From Echinometra lucunter (Eukaryota > Echinodermata > Echinoidea > Camarodonta > Echinometridae), in the NCBI GenBank assembly GCA_029962745.1, contig JAPZVO010000023.1:372001-436000 (forward strand): a DNA stretch of 64,000 bases. The letters are read 5' to 3'. Position numbers and translations under genes: made by a program. Each line of letters opens with the position of its first letter. The first letter of the stretch is position 1. The notes under the pieces were generated by a model. That model had not been told where the DNA came from. It saw only the letters and a list, made by a program, of their open reading frames with translations, and searched no databases. This document shows positions 1 through 13,100 of the stretch, piece after piece.

Positions 1-1832
1 CAGTCACGGATGGCGTTTTCTTTAGCATGAAAGGTTAAGTGACAATCTTGTTCATGTATTCGATGAATCAGTCACAAAAAATGGTTTCGATCCGTCAGAA
101 GTATGAGGATAATAAGTGACATAGAAATCATTCTGACCAGTCTTGTCTTCCCTGCATACTGCTGCTTATGATTTCCTAAGTCATATATTTAGGTTTGCAT
201 ATTATAATACATTCTACAAACAATTAATATCAATCATTTCCCCGTTCTGATCTTCGGGCTTCATTTTTATGAAACGTTTCTTAATACAGTGGCAGAGGCT
301 GAATCTTTTCAGGTCTGCTCTCTTTCAATTTCTGAGTCGTAGCCTGAAAAATTCTTCCTTCTCTGAATCTAAATTTAGATGTATTCTCACTCCTCTTCAC
401 ACTTAATCGCACCCTTTCCACTTCTCTTTGATCATTGTCGAAGACTTTTTTACCCCACAAACTTTAACACACCTTATTGCATCGACTCTTCTCTGGAGTA
501 AGTATTCTATTTTTAAGATCTAACGGATTTTGGTCTTGAAAAGGAATCGGATTATCAGTGAATGGGAGAAGGTGACAGAGTTGCATCCGCTTGGCCAGAG
601 TATATCTGAAGAATTGTACCAATAGAATCATTCCAAGTGTTATGTTTATATAACGACTGAGTGGGTACTTCGAGAAATAATGACTATTTCCCCTAGTAAT
701 TTGGAAAGCTTGAAATAGGCAGTTTATGGACCGTCCTCGCATGCAATGAGAAAAGCTAGTCATACGGAAAAACAAATTAATGAGGATGTTGTACGACTGC
801 ATCCAAAGTCCCGTGCAAGAAAAGAGGGTAGGGCCGTTTAAAATGGGAACCGAAAATTTCACATTTTTTTATATGGGACCATGCTTCAGCAGTGAAACAC
901 GGTGTGCTATGACTTACTGGGTGATGCAACTTGAAAGACATAATGTCACTTGCCGTCAAAATCGCTTTTTGGGAATTGTGTTAGATTTTTGGAGTTGTGT
1001 TTGAATCTAACTTTAATTGATTAAACATTTCGCAGGATGATCAAACTGGCCTGATATTGTATTATAAAGGCAAGACAAAGCAAGGAGCAAAAGAGCATGC
1101 AGCAACGTAACGAGGCTGATGGTGAAAACTTGTGTTCCAATTATTCTGCCGTAGATGTCGCTGTACAATCTCTACCATTTTATCAAGATTCAAGATTCAG
1201 GTTTGGCACTATGGGGGGGGGGGGGGGGATGGATATAAACTTACTCCAAATATACCTCCCCTGTATATTACAACCTCTCTTTGTTGCTAGACATGCTTAG
1301 ACCTGTGATCGTGTTATCACAGGCCCAAAGACGTTTTAAACTCGCCCTGTTTTGATATTTCATTGTCATTCCTGACAATAATGTAGTCATTGTGCAACCC
1401 TTGTGTATAAATATGTATCGTAGCACCAAACAGTTATGTACATACTTAATCCTCCTTCAAAATTAGACATACCGTTGTTACATTCTAACTGATTTGTTTT
1501 CGTTGCATAAAGTGGTATAATATTGATAGGTGATAAAGGTCGTCATCTTCTTTTCGAGTTCCTTCTCCCCACTTCGTCTTCTTTTTCTCTTTCATGTCCA
1601 CTTTATTCTCGAGATTCATGCCTCCCTAGCCACGCCTCTTCTAATTACTTATTTGGGGCGGGGCAGTAAAGCAAATCGAAAAGATATTCATCCCATATCG
1701 ACAGAACATCAAAGAAAACGATTTTTTAGACCTTTTACTTGTAGCATGCATGCATGTAATAATTTCACATTTAGAAAGGGCATATCACATGTTTTATGTA
1801 TTGGAAAATAATTCAAAAGATCTTTTCCTTAC
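1..1832. other. No recognisable gene
   Basis: No exon with convincing splice sites or a recognisable protein was found on either strand. The only notable sequence is an 18-base G run near 1213-1230. If the exon at 1833-2520 belongs to a minus-strand gene, this stretch is its next intron and may hold further exons that cannot be recognised without homology data. Confidence 0.5.
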
Positions 1833-2520
1833 CTCTTCTCTCCTTCGTATTTCTTTCATCGCTTCTTGTTGTTTGATGAGAAGGCTTATTCTTCTCCATT
1901 CTGACATTCTTGAACTGATTAATCCCCTTCGACCGAACAACGAACCCGACGATCCCCCGACATCATTCCCGTCCTGACCGCCCTGTTCATACAAGCTAAA
2001 TCTCGTACTCCTTCTCCTCATCAAACCTCTCATCGACGGAGTCTCGTCATCTCTCACCCCATCACCGCTCCTTGAGCCGCGGCTCGCGCTCGTCCGTCGT
2101 CGAGCTGCACGTCGTGATTTCGTGAACGCTCGAAGAGTTTCTTCCTCTTCGGTGATCGTCATCGTCTCCGAAGTCGATCTCGTTCTTGAAATCCTTTCAC
2201 TAGAAGGTTGTCGATTTAACGAACAATTTTTATTCTTTGTGCCCGAGTAAGTTTCTTTGATATCTGGCATGAAGTTCGACATCAGTTTTGTTGTGCTTCC
2301 TCGCCGCTGTATCGGACCACGTCCATTCGTAGTTCGTCCGTCAACCCCGTCCTTAGTCCCAGATGTTAATTTTGACAAAGGATCTTCTGTCAGCTTCGGC
2401 AGGGAAGGCACACTGGAACCACCAAACAGGGTGGCCAAGGCATGTCGCTTTATCTCGAGCTTCCTTTGCTGATCTTCGGTGTATCCACAACTGTTTTCCT
2501 CTTTCTTTTCGGGTGGCATT
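1833..2520 (-). CDS. Internal or first coding exon of an unrecognised basic Ser/Arg-rich protein
   Basis: An open frame of about 229 codons runs from an ATG at about 2519 to a strong donor (AGAAGAG then GTAAGG, GT at 1832-1831). A possible acceptor (TTGACCAG) lies just before 2520, so this may be an internal exon or a first coding exon with 5' UTR. The protein is hydrophilic and low complexity: runs of Arg and Ser (RRRSTRFSLYEQ, SRRAARRRTSASRGSRSG), an acidic patch (TEEEETLRAF) and a charged helical end (SLLIKQQEAMKEIRRREE). RRxS sites would suit basophilic kinases. GC content is higher than in the flanks, which supports coding. No domain was recognised and no function is proposed. The matching exons were not found. 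Confidence 0.6.
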
Positions 2521-5225
2521 CTGGTCAATTGCTAATTTGTAAATTTTAGATGAGAATGTACAACTCACTTTCTAAAGACATTGGCAATGGGAACCGTATG
2601 GTCTCTGTACTAAGTCTATGAATTGCCACAAGTTCAGCTTGATTTTGTTGCAAATAGTAGAATCTAATAGTCGAGAAAGAAAGAGCCGTATTTCCACGTG
2701 GATCAGGTAGGCGCTAATGGGTCTGTTTTCAAAGTTTCTCGATCAGAAATAACAACTGGTTTGATTATGAAGGATTTGCTCCATTATCAAAACAGAAATA
2801 CCCTGATGTTAATCCTGGATCTCTTAAAATGTTTTTCCATGGTTATCAGTTCCCCATTATATGATGCATGAGAGTGCATAGTCGGTAAGAGACGCTGAAT
2901 GATTATCAGTGACTGGAACACCTTTATAATAATTAATCACAGTAAATTAGCATGTGAAGTTCCGAAACTTAAACATCGAGGGATGATTGTGACCATATAA
3001 GTGATGATAGGTAAAAAGTCGAAGTAATTAACAGCAATAAGAACAATCCTTTATTGTTACATCTCTACTTTACGAAGTTCAAACTCCAGTTTGCGATATC
3101 AACATCACAGAATCCTTTAAATTCGATGAAAGCGGGTAAATCTATCCAATTGACCCAAAATTTCTAGCAATTCCGCACACCACTAAAACAATTTCCTTTT
3201 GGTGACGCAATGCTCAGTGGATCAAAAACAGTGAAAAAAGATTATTCCAATTTGATTACAGATTCCGTGTGGTTTCTATGAGAACAAAAATGATGTGCTC
3301 TGGCAGATGATATAGCAGAGCCTCGATTGGGCTTGAGGCGAATATAGATTTTCCAGATGATGTACGTTAGATACAAGATGGGTCTGTGCAAATATTGTCC
3401 AAATAGATTTCTTAATTGTTCCTTGGTTCACTACAATAGGAATCTTTTATTCACCGATATTGATTAAATGTATCGGTGACGGCTTGTTTGTATCTCTATC
3501 TCGATACAGCGATTGCCATAAGATAGAAGAATATAATCGGATTAAGGCACGAAAAGGTCGGTTAGAAATTAACACGATCGTCTAGTGTATTTGGTTGTCA
3601 TGGAGATTCAATGTTGTATGTTAATATGGACAACACTATTTTGTTGTTGGTCACCTAAATCTCAGTTCAATATGATTATCATAAATTTACCCTCATTAAA
3701 AACATAAACATGAAGGTTGACGGTGTACTTTAAAGCCATACTTGTGGATGGATTACTGAATCACAAACCAAAATATAGTTTAAAAGTTAACAGGTTAAGA
3801 AATTTAGTTAAAAGAACCTGAGTTAATTGAGGAATAAAAGCATTAGCTTATATGTTTTTCACTTCAGTAAGGTTTTCTTCTTTCCCTTTTCTTGTAACGA
3901 TGACTTTTTTTGCAAATATTTAATAATTCTTTGACCGATCTTACTATATATATAAGTAGTTTTAAATCTCAAGCTATATCTGATTCTTCCAAACAAAAAA
4001 ACCAAAGAAATTAATCACAGACGCTGTCACAACTGACACTGTATTTTATAGGAGGAATATCGCGCTCTTCTGAGGGTACTTTCGTCATTCAAGTATCATC
4101 TGACGTACGATAAGAGGTCTATTTTGAGGAGGGCGTGACGTAACAATGGTTAAAGGGGATACAGATATAAAGAATACAAAGACATAACAATATAAAGCTT
4201 TAATCAATCACTCTTACCAAGAAGGTTGATGCATCTGAAAAAGAACCGAAACTGTTGAGGAAACACTGATGGCCACCTAACATGCCTAAAGGACATATCA
4301 TACAGAGCGTATCATCGCCTTAGTGAACCATAACATGAAAGTTAACATTTTTCTAAAAGTCACAAAAGAAAAAGGGTTCATCGAATTGATAACAGATTGG
4401 TTTAAAATTTAAGACTTGATGATCATGCAGAGGGACTGTCATCATTTTGAAAAAAAAAATCATCATAGAAGCATTTCTCCTCGTCTTCATCGTTTGTAAC
4501 CTCCATTTAAACGAGTAAACGAATTACTCGAGATAGTTGTAAAAACATTCTACGGCGACAATATGCTCCACACCGAATAACGAAATTTTACTCTGTACCA
4601 AATACTATGCCAAACCCCAACCCTATACCCTAAGCCTACTGCAAAGCTGACCCTATAACCAGTTTTCTTTGACGAAATAAAGCCCGGAGAAATTGTCGCT
4701 GGTTATGTCGGGTCACCACTCGGGTCACCCTGGGTTACGTTACCGCATGTCTTTTGGTAAGACATTAATCTACATTTGCCACTCTCCACCAAGGAGTAGT
4801 AAATGTGAAATTATAGAAAGAAGCTCGAATGCTTGAGGTCTTATTTTGATAGCTGTGTTACGTGTATATACCTCTGTGTAGGTATTAGACTTTTTGATTG
4901 ATTGATTTATTTATTAATAATCACTGGCTGATTGATTTTCGGTTCAATTCAGGTATTCAGGTATAATGTACAAAGTGTATAAAATTCAAAGGTAACATTA
5001 TACAATGTAGTAATGTTTGTAATATCTGTAGAGAACAGAACTGGAAGATATGCAGAACATTGTTGACCTAATGTGAATAATGTTTTTTTTTTTTCAATCC
5101 AAATATATACATCTATTTTCTCCCAGGATTTAACAATCATATATATTTTATAAATCAGTTTATATGTTGTAACATAAGTAGTATAAGCAATATGGCAGAA
5201 GGCGAGTTTCCTGAATCAGAGCTTT
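2521..5225. other. No recognisable gene
   Basis: AT-rich sequence with no supported exon. A fragment matching the middle of the SINE family seen at 8434 and 31222 occurs at about 4748-4805 (AAGACATTAATCTACATTTGCC). Otherwise nothing was recognised. Confidence 0.5.
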
Positions 5226-5725
5226 NNNNNNNNNNNNNNNNNNNNNNNNNNNNNNNNNNNNNNNNNNNNNNNNNNNNNNNNNNNNNNNNNNNNNNNNNNN
5301 NNNNNNNNNNNNNNNNNNNNNNNNNNNNNNNNNNNNNNNNNNNNNNNNNNNNNNNNNNNNNNNNNNNNNNNNNNNNNNNNNNNNNNNNNNNNNNNNNNNN
5401 NNNNNNNNNNNNNNNNNNNNNNNNNNNNNNNNNNNNNNNNNNNNNNNNNNNNNNNNNNNNNNNNNNNNNNNNNNNNNNNNNNNNNNNNNNNNNNNNNNNN
5501 NNNNNNNNNNNNNNNNNNNNNNNNNNNNNNNNNNNNNNNNNNNNNNNNNNNNNNNNNNNNNNNNNNNNNNNNNNNNNNNNNNNNNNNNNNNNNNNNNNNN
5601 NNNNNNNNNNNNNNNNNNNNNNNNNNNNNNNNNNNNNNNNNNNNNNNNNNNNNNNNNNNNNNNNNNNNNNNNNNNNNNNNNNNNNNNNNNNNNNNNNNNN
5701 NNNNNNNNNNNNNNNNNNNNNNNNN
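5226..5725. other. Assembly gap (500 N) beside a GA microsatellite
   Basis: Exactly 500 N occupy 5226-5725. The right edge at 5726-5771 is a GGGAGAGA repeat, so the gap probably spans a purine-rich microsatellite that did not assemble. Open frames that run through the N block are artefacts. Confidence 0.98.
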
Positions 5726-6525
5726 GGGAGAGAGAGGGAGAGAGAGGGAGAGAGAGGGAGAGAGAGAGAGTAGGGGAAGTATTGATATAGGAGGAAAGGG
5801 AGAGAAAGTCAGAAAAATTAAAAAAAGACTCACCACTTCCAAATGATCTCATATTGTATATTACTTTATTCATATAAAGCAAAATTACAACGTAATATAA
5901 ATTCATCAATATGTTCACAAAATGCATGGTTTGTATTTTTTTCTTTAAAAATATTACCTTCAATGATCACAAAAAACATGACAAGTGTAAATGAAGCATC
6001 TTATGCAGCAAATTTGTTAAACATCTTGGATCAACATTATTTGATAACACATTAGATATTCGGTTAGAATATCACAAAATGTAAGGATATAAGGACGAAC
6101 ATTACTAGGAGATATATATATATATATATATTTTTTTTTTTATTTCACTACAAATAATGAAAGTAATAGTAATAGTAATTTAAAGATATTACTTGTTTAT
6201 TGTTCTACTACTATGATTCCGTTCAAATCTTCTTTCTTCGTTTTGATTAAAGAAGGAAAACCTTGAGTCCTTTGCTTCAAAACTAAACAAAAAATTCAGT
6301 ACTTTGGGTACTCTTGCCAACATGAATATATCATTCATATCCAAGTACACATGCATCTCGCTGTCGCATGCAAGTCGAAATTTATTATTATTGCACAGTG
6401 ATTCTGTATTCTATATCGCCAGTGAGAGTGAATATGTATGAGCTGCATCTGTAAAAAAAAAAAAATTAAATTAAAAAAAAAATAAAAATACTACAAGCGT
6501 GATCACAATCTCTCCCCGCCCCGCA

Positions 6526-6571
6526 CCGCCCCCCCCCCCTCTCTCTCTCTCTCTCTCTATCTATCTCTAGC
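6526..6571. repeat. Poly-C followed by (CT)n microsatellite
   Basis: A short C run passes directly into an alternating CT tract and then CTAT repeats. No gene lies in 5726-7142. TTTATT motifs near 6728-6743 could be the minus-strand AATAAA of the neighbouring ceramidase-like gene, about 400 bp past its stop. Confidence 0.75.
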
Positions 6572-7142
6572 TCTTACATTAACCAAACTGAGGCTACAGC
6601 TTTGGTGGAAGCGGGTATCATTACCAAGTGGTCTAAAAAGGTTCTGCAACATCCGTGCCCTTTTGATTGTATTTTTTTACACTCATATATCAATATTACC
6701 TAGATCGGTAACCTCAGTGATGAATATTTATTCATTTATTTTATTCACACAATATTTCAATAGGGTGCCCTTTCAACAATGTGATGGTATCACGCTACAA
6801 GTATTTGATATTTCTGAAATTTATACCCCTAATCCATGTTCTCCAAAATATGTCACGGTTGGAACTGATCTTGCGTGCGTTTGGATTCAATAAATTACTT
6901 CACAAAAATGAGCAATCGTGATAGAACTCTGCTTGGAGTTATCAGGTTATAATACACATGCCATTCAAACGACTGACTGATAAATGGTGCTGATTGTCGA
7001 CAAAACATAACTTTCCGTATTAGGTAATTATGCAGCATTATGACAGATAGTTCTTGGTTTTCTGTCTTCATTGTGGACGGTGATTCAGCAAATGAGATAA
7101 TGACCATGAAACTTGATGAAAGTAATATTAGGCGTGGTCTGG

Positions 7143-10100
7143 TTACCAAGGGAAACATGGCTGTGGACAGTAGCGTAGATAGGCTTCCAGCGTACCTTCT
7201 CTGACGTGCATTAACGCAGTGAACGTGGAAAGCTGGGACGGAGATTCAATGAATTCAGAAAATTAGATGACATGGTTTCTACTGTTGAATTATAACAAGA
7301 TATTTTTCGAATCTCTTAGCCATGCATGCTTGGTGGCTCTTTATAATCGCCCTATTTCATTTTAGCTTCAAGGAGGTTAGAATAACTACACTAGGTGCTT
7401 CCTATGGAACCCTGAATTACGAATATGTTTTTTTTAATCAACTCTATTTCCACCTTCCCCCCCCCCCCCAATAAAGTAATGCTGATAATGTACTGTGCAG
7501 ATTTGATTACAAAAAATATCAGTTATCGGAACCCGCGAAATAAATGCTCGTGTCGTGAAAATTACCCCTTTTCCCTCAGCTCGGAACGGCAATGTGTACT
7601 ATTATATATTTTGATGCAAATCACCTTCCCTGGGTGTAGTTTTGTTCGATTTTACACGATAGCTTACCATATTTAGAACTGGCTTAGTTGACAGAACATT
7701 GAAGAAGCTCTTCAAGCTCACATTCTAGAGAAAAAAAAAACAGTAATGATAAGAAAAACACAAATACGTGCTTACTTTGTTTTAATACCAAGGGATGTTG
7801 ATATTAGAGAAGAAGTAGAGTGGATACTAGCATGGGGTAATTGAAATAGTATGATTACAATTTCAAAGCGTTCTTTCCAAGTGTAAACTATCAATTGGAA
7901 ATTAAAAAAAAACTGGTGGAGATACATAGGCATTCTAGATGTGGAGCATTAAAAGTAAATGGTTGAGAGAGTGGTGAGAAACGGGTCTGAATCATTACGA
8001 AAACATTTGTTGGAATGACAAAGAGATGATGATATGATAACAATATTCTGGATTTTTATCATGTTTATAGCGTCTAATACATCTCTCTGATGTCTCTAAG
8101 CGCTTGACAGAAATATTATGGAAGCAAAAGAGAACAAAATAGTTGTAGAGGGTCAACAAATCCATATGTTACAAGTATAACATTTTTGCTTCATTGTCAT
8201 AATAATGTAAATCTAAGATCACTACCATATTACCATACAAACTTTATCAAAAAATGATTTTGTACTCACTGCTTGCGTCATGTTCTTCATACATTTGATT
8301 GCCGGATCTCGTCTGTCGTCGAAAAAGGGCGGATTCTTCCAGCTGTCATAGTTGGTCTGAACCAAGAACCAATCTCCCTGAGCAACGTTTATTCTAAAAA
8401 GCAAATAGAGGATTGGAATTAACTTCTTCTGTAGAGGTGTTGTGGTCCAGTGGATAAGTCTCCGGGCTTTGAACCACAAGGTACGGGGTTCGAATCCCTG
8501 CTGTAGCACTAATGTCCTTTGGCAAGACACTAATCTACATTTGCCACACTCGATCCAGGTGTAAATGGGTACCGGCAAGAAGGAATTCCTTGAAAACTGT
8601 GAGCACTGAAATTGGTAGCCTACATAGCTTAGCCGGGGTAATATTGAGAGCGCCTTAAGCACCTACTTTGTTTGGTGGATACGTGGACTATATAAATATC
8701 CAATATTATTATTATCATCATTATTCTAAAATGAGATAACTATAAATGGTGTCACTGCGTTATGCATCGCAAGATCTTCCAATGGCGAAAAATCCGAGAA
8801 TGAATGTACGCATTAATTTTGTAGGAGAATGTTTTACAATTCTACAAACTATATGAAAACATTATCTTTATACTTTTCCAGTTTAATCTGCTCTTTCTTC
8901 CTCTCGCTCCCCCCCCCCCTCTCTCTCTCTCTCTCCCTCTGTCTGTCTTTCTCCCACCCCTTCTCTCTCCCTATGTCCTTCTCCCTCTCTGCCTCTGTCT
9001 CTGTCTCTGTCTCTCTGTCTCTCTCTGTCTCTCTCTCTCTGTTTTTTTTTCCTTATTATACTCGCATTTTTCCATGGGAAACAAAGAAGAGAGAATGAGA
9101 GAGAGAGAGGGGGGGCAGACAGAGCGAGAGGGAGCCGGAGAGAAGGGTGTAAGAGAAAGAGCAAGGGGAAATAGTGAGAAGGAGAGCTTTAGAAGGCAGA
9201 AAAGAGCATTGAAATGCAACATTCGAAATGACAGAAAAGAAAGGGTAGAGGAGAAAATACAGGGAGAGAACATGAACAAAGAAGGACGGGGAAGAAACCA
9301 AATTGTCAATACCTCCTAACGGCATCAGAAGTATTGCCCATAGCCTTAGTGATGACCACACCTTCTCCAGGGTTCATACCTCCTACAGTTAGGTAAGAAG
9401 GAACCATCGTATCCACCGTAGAAAGATATTCCACGGTACTGTTGAAGCTGTTAGATAAAATAAACAAGAGAAATTTGGTTACTTCTCTTCACATTTTGTT
9501 TTTCTTTCTTTCTTTTCTGAATGTCAGTAGAATATTGAAGTTTATATCGTCACTCTTCAATAAATACTAGTAGACTGAGGATATGTCATCGTAACTGGCG
9601 TTTGTTAACGATGCGAGCACAATGAAAATTATTAGATTAATATCTTGTTAATGATCTGGGGATGTTTCATGAAGCTGTTCGTAAAGTTAAGAGTGACTTT
9701 ACGAAGGACTTGAATATGGCAAGCCATATGGAATTCTCAATCATTATAAATCGCTCAGCTAAAGGTAAAATATACAGAGATAAATTAACATTACTTTTGT
9801 ATAAGAACATTCTTATTGCAAAGTATATTTTTTGCCACAATTTAATTGAGATTATAAGAAATGCAGTTACACTTTGTTCAAACGTCAGGAAAAACTTTGG
9901 GCATCCCATTTGGCACTTCATATTCAAGTCGTGTAAAGTCATGCGTAACTTTACGAACAGCTTTATCATGTTTATATGAAACATTCCCCCCTCCCCCCCC
10001 CCCTCCCACGTTGGGTTCTTTTATTTCAAATTTCTGTTGGAAAGAAACTGAACATTTATTTGTCATTGCTCCCCCCCCCCCCCCCAAAAAAAAAAAAAAA

Positions 10101-13100
10101 AAAAAAAAAAAACTAATAATAACAATAAATGAAAAATCCTTTCTGTTTACTTGCTTGTGAAAAGGTTTCGTCTACCTTGCCGGCCAACTTGATCCAACAC
10201 CCCGCCCCTCCCACTCTCAATCTACCAATGATGCTTGCACACACATGCCCAAGACATCGCAAGTAATTCATCTACCGTACATATTATACTTTAAATAATA
10301 AGGAACCTTTATTTGAATACTTAGCAAAGAACAACGACGACAAATATGAAATACAGCACCAAAATAAGAGTGATTTTTTCTCCCCTGTGATAACAGCAAT
10401 CACTCTTCGAAATTATGAAATCTTCGAAACTATGAAATCTTTGAAAAGGTTAAAACTCACTCAGTTGCCATGAGGATCGCATCTCTGAGAGCAAATCCTG
10501 TCCAGTAAGCTTTACGATCTCCTAGAATCCACTCGATGAACCCTAGTACACCACTCTCTTTGAAGATATGACGAGCATTGATGTTCAGACTGACCACACC
10601 CTGGTAGGAACGGAAAGAAATTAGAAGTGTAATCATCAGTTAAAACTTATAGCTGGCGTCTCCTTTTGCTACAGGTTCAAAGGAGACGCCATGCGCTGAC
10701 TGATCACGTTAGACATTATTAGTGTTTGACGAGCAGTGTGAGAGTGATATCTTACCAAAATAAAAATACACAGTGATCATGACGATCAGTATAAACATTG
10801 TCTTGAACACTGAATAACTTGTTTGTTCGTGCTCAGTGAATGTACTCTGTTAGGCGCAGGACCGTAGGTTATGATGTAATCAAAACGACGGATCACATGC
10901 TGAAGTGTATAGGACTGCGTCATTGACTGACGCAGTCTTTGTTGTGTTACGCGATGTCGTTTGGAAATGAATGCAAGGTGAAAAATGCGAAAATCAACAG
11001 ATATGAAGTCGAAATAGTGGTGATATAAAACTATTTTCCTTCATAACTTTGATCAGTAAGCATCAAACTACATTTGGCACACTCGACACAGATGTAGCAA
11101 GTGGGCTCCTGGTATGATTCATTACTGAAATGCACATTGTGCTGATAACAGTTGCGGGAGCTACACCCGAGGGAGGTAATCGTTTTTCTCAACTGTTTGG
11201 AGGCACATGGGAACTGTATATCATAATATGATAGAATTAAGAATTTAACAATAATTTATATTCATCGCTCTTAGAGGTATATTTGCCTTGTGAATAAGTC
11301 GCTAGACAAGGTACAGGGTTCCGATTCTAGCCTGACACTGACGTCATGCTTCTCTCCATAAAGATAAAAATTGGAAAGCACATTCAGCGTCACAGCATCA
11401 AGCTATTCTAGTAGTCATTCTCATCAGTGGGCTTACCGGTTTTAATCCAGTCAGTATTCCAGCGTACCCGGCGAAATGCACGGCTCTTGCAACCACCTTG
11501 CCTCCTTGCTGATACTCGACATTGGTAACCAATGGTTTGAGTCTCTCTGAAATAATCCACTGATTGGTTTTCACATCCCATCTGTGAGAAGTCAGTAAAT
11601 GAAAAGTAGTCACCGGCACTACGTGGGCTGGCCATGGGGGATGGGGGGGGGGGGGGATTTCTCGTCGGGCCACTGGGCACTTTGGCTGGAGAGTAAGTCC
11701 ATTTTTGGTCTGCATACCGGTTAATAGATTTTTGTAGACCAGTCACATCAAGCATTTCGAACAAAATGACAGTCCCTGTCCGCCCTGTTTGGTCACCATT
11801 TAGCATCCTCAATATGTAAGTGACATTCTGTCGAAGTGGACATTTTATAAAGCAACCATAATTGAATATCATAAAGCAGTGGCAAAATGAAGAGAGCACT
11901 GAGACACGCGCCAATCCAATAGGGAAACGTAGGAAGAGAAATATAGGGAAAGGAGGGAAAAGCGAATGTATATACGACAATCTTTCCTAAAGTGCGGCTT
12001 TCACGAGCACGCGAACGTTTTGCGAAGGATGCGAATATCGAAAAAATTGTATGCTTCGAAAATTCGCCAAACTTGGGCGGAGTTTCGGAATCGTTGTCAG
12101 TTATTGCTCGCCGGATGCAGGACCGTTCGCAAAAATTTAAAACTGTTTTAAAATTCTGCCGAACTAAAAACGAACAATTGGCGGCGCTTTCGAACCTCCG
12201 CGCATGTTCGGCGAACTTTTGGAGTAAAAAGTGCGAATGTTGGACTTGCCATTTTTTCGACATTCGCATCCTTCGCAAATCGTTCGCGTGCCCCGTGAAA
12301 ACCACACTTTACATATAAGAGGTTGGTTAATATTCAACATATTACATATCTTGTAGGCCTATTTGATAACTCCAAATTTTATAATTTTAGCCATATATTT
12401 TTCTTCTGTTTTGCCTCGTCATCCAATTTTCTGCTCTGATTATAATGTTTTGTATAGGCCTTTACCGGCTACTTTTCTTTACAACAGATGCAGGAGATGC
12501 ATACCTGTGAGGGGTTTTCTAAACATCTCTACTGCGTTTCCTTTCTTGTTTAATTAACAGTCTATGAACATAATAAAATACAAACACACGCCCCTTTTCA
12601 TCATCCTGCAGCCTTCTGTGCTCACCAATGCATAAGATTATTCAACTTACCCGAGAAATGTTCCAAAGTCCATGTTTCTTGCATGATAGATATCACCTGA
12701 CGTGTGTAAATACAAATGTAAATTAATTAGGTCACAGCAGAGACAAATACTATTACTCAAGTTTATCCAGGGTTCAGTGTGGTAAAATATGGTTCAATCG
12801 GGGGAGGGGGGGGGGGGGGGGGCTATGGAGGATACATCCCAGGGCCTACATTTTTCAGTAGACAAACTTCAAAGTTTGTAAACAAATTTTCGGCATTATT
12901 CCCAGTGTTATAGATCGTATGTTTCTTGCATGATAGATATCACCTGACGTGTGTAAATACAAATGTAAATTAATTAGGTCACAGCAGAGACAAATATCAT
13001 TACTCAAGTTTATCCAGGGTTCAGTGTGGTAAAATATAGTTCAGTGGGGGGGGGGGGGGGAACGGGGGGGGGGAGGGGGGGGATACATCCCAGGGCCTAC

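Noticed and set aside
5160..5963. Long frames containing unknown residues
   Set aside because: They run through the 500-N assembly gap and the GA microsatellite.
8460..8520. tRNA gene
   Set aside because: A and B boxes are present but the cloverleaf is incomplete and the body continues into a SINE with an ATT tail.
9662..9984. 105-codon open frames on both strands
   Set aside because: They lie in a MITE whose inverted arms make both strands look alike; no protein-like composition.
11793..12318. Several open frames of 60-170 codons on both strands
   Set aside because: They are shadows of the CpG-rich MITE at 11988-12311 and of the adjacent ceramidase-like exon read in the wrong frame.
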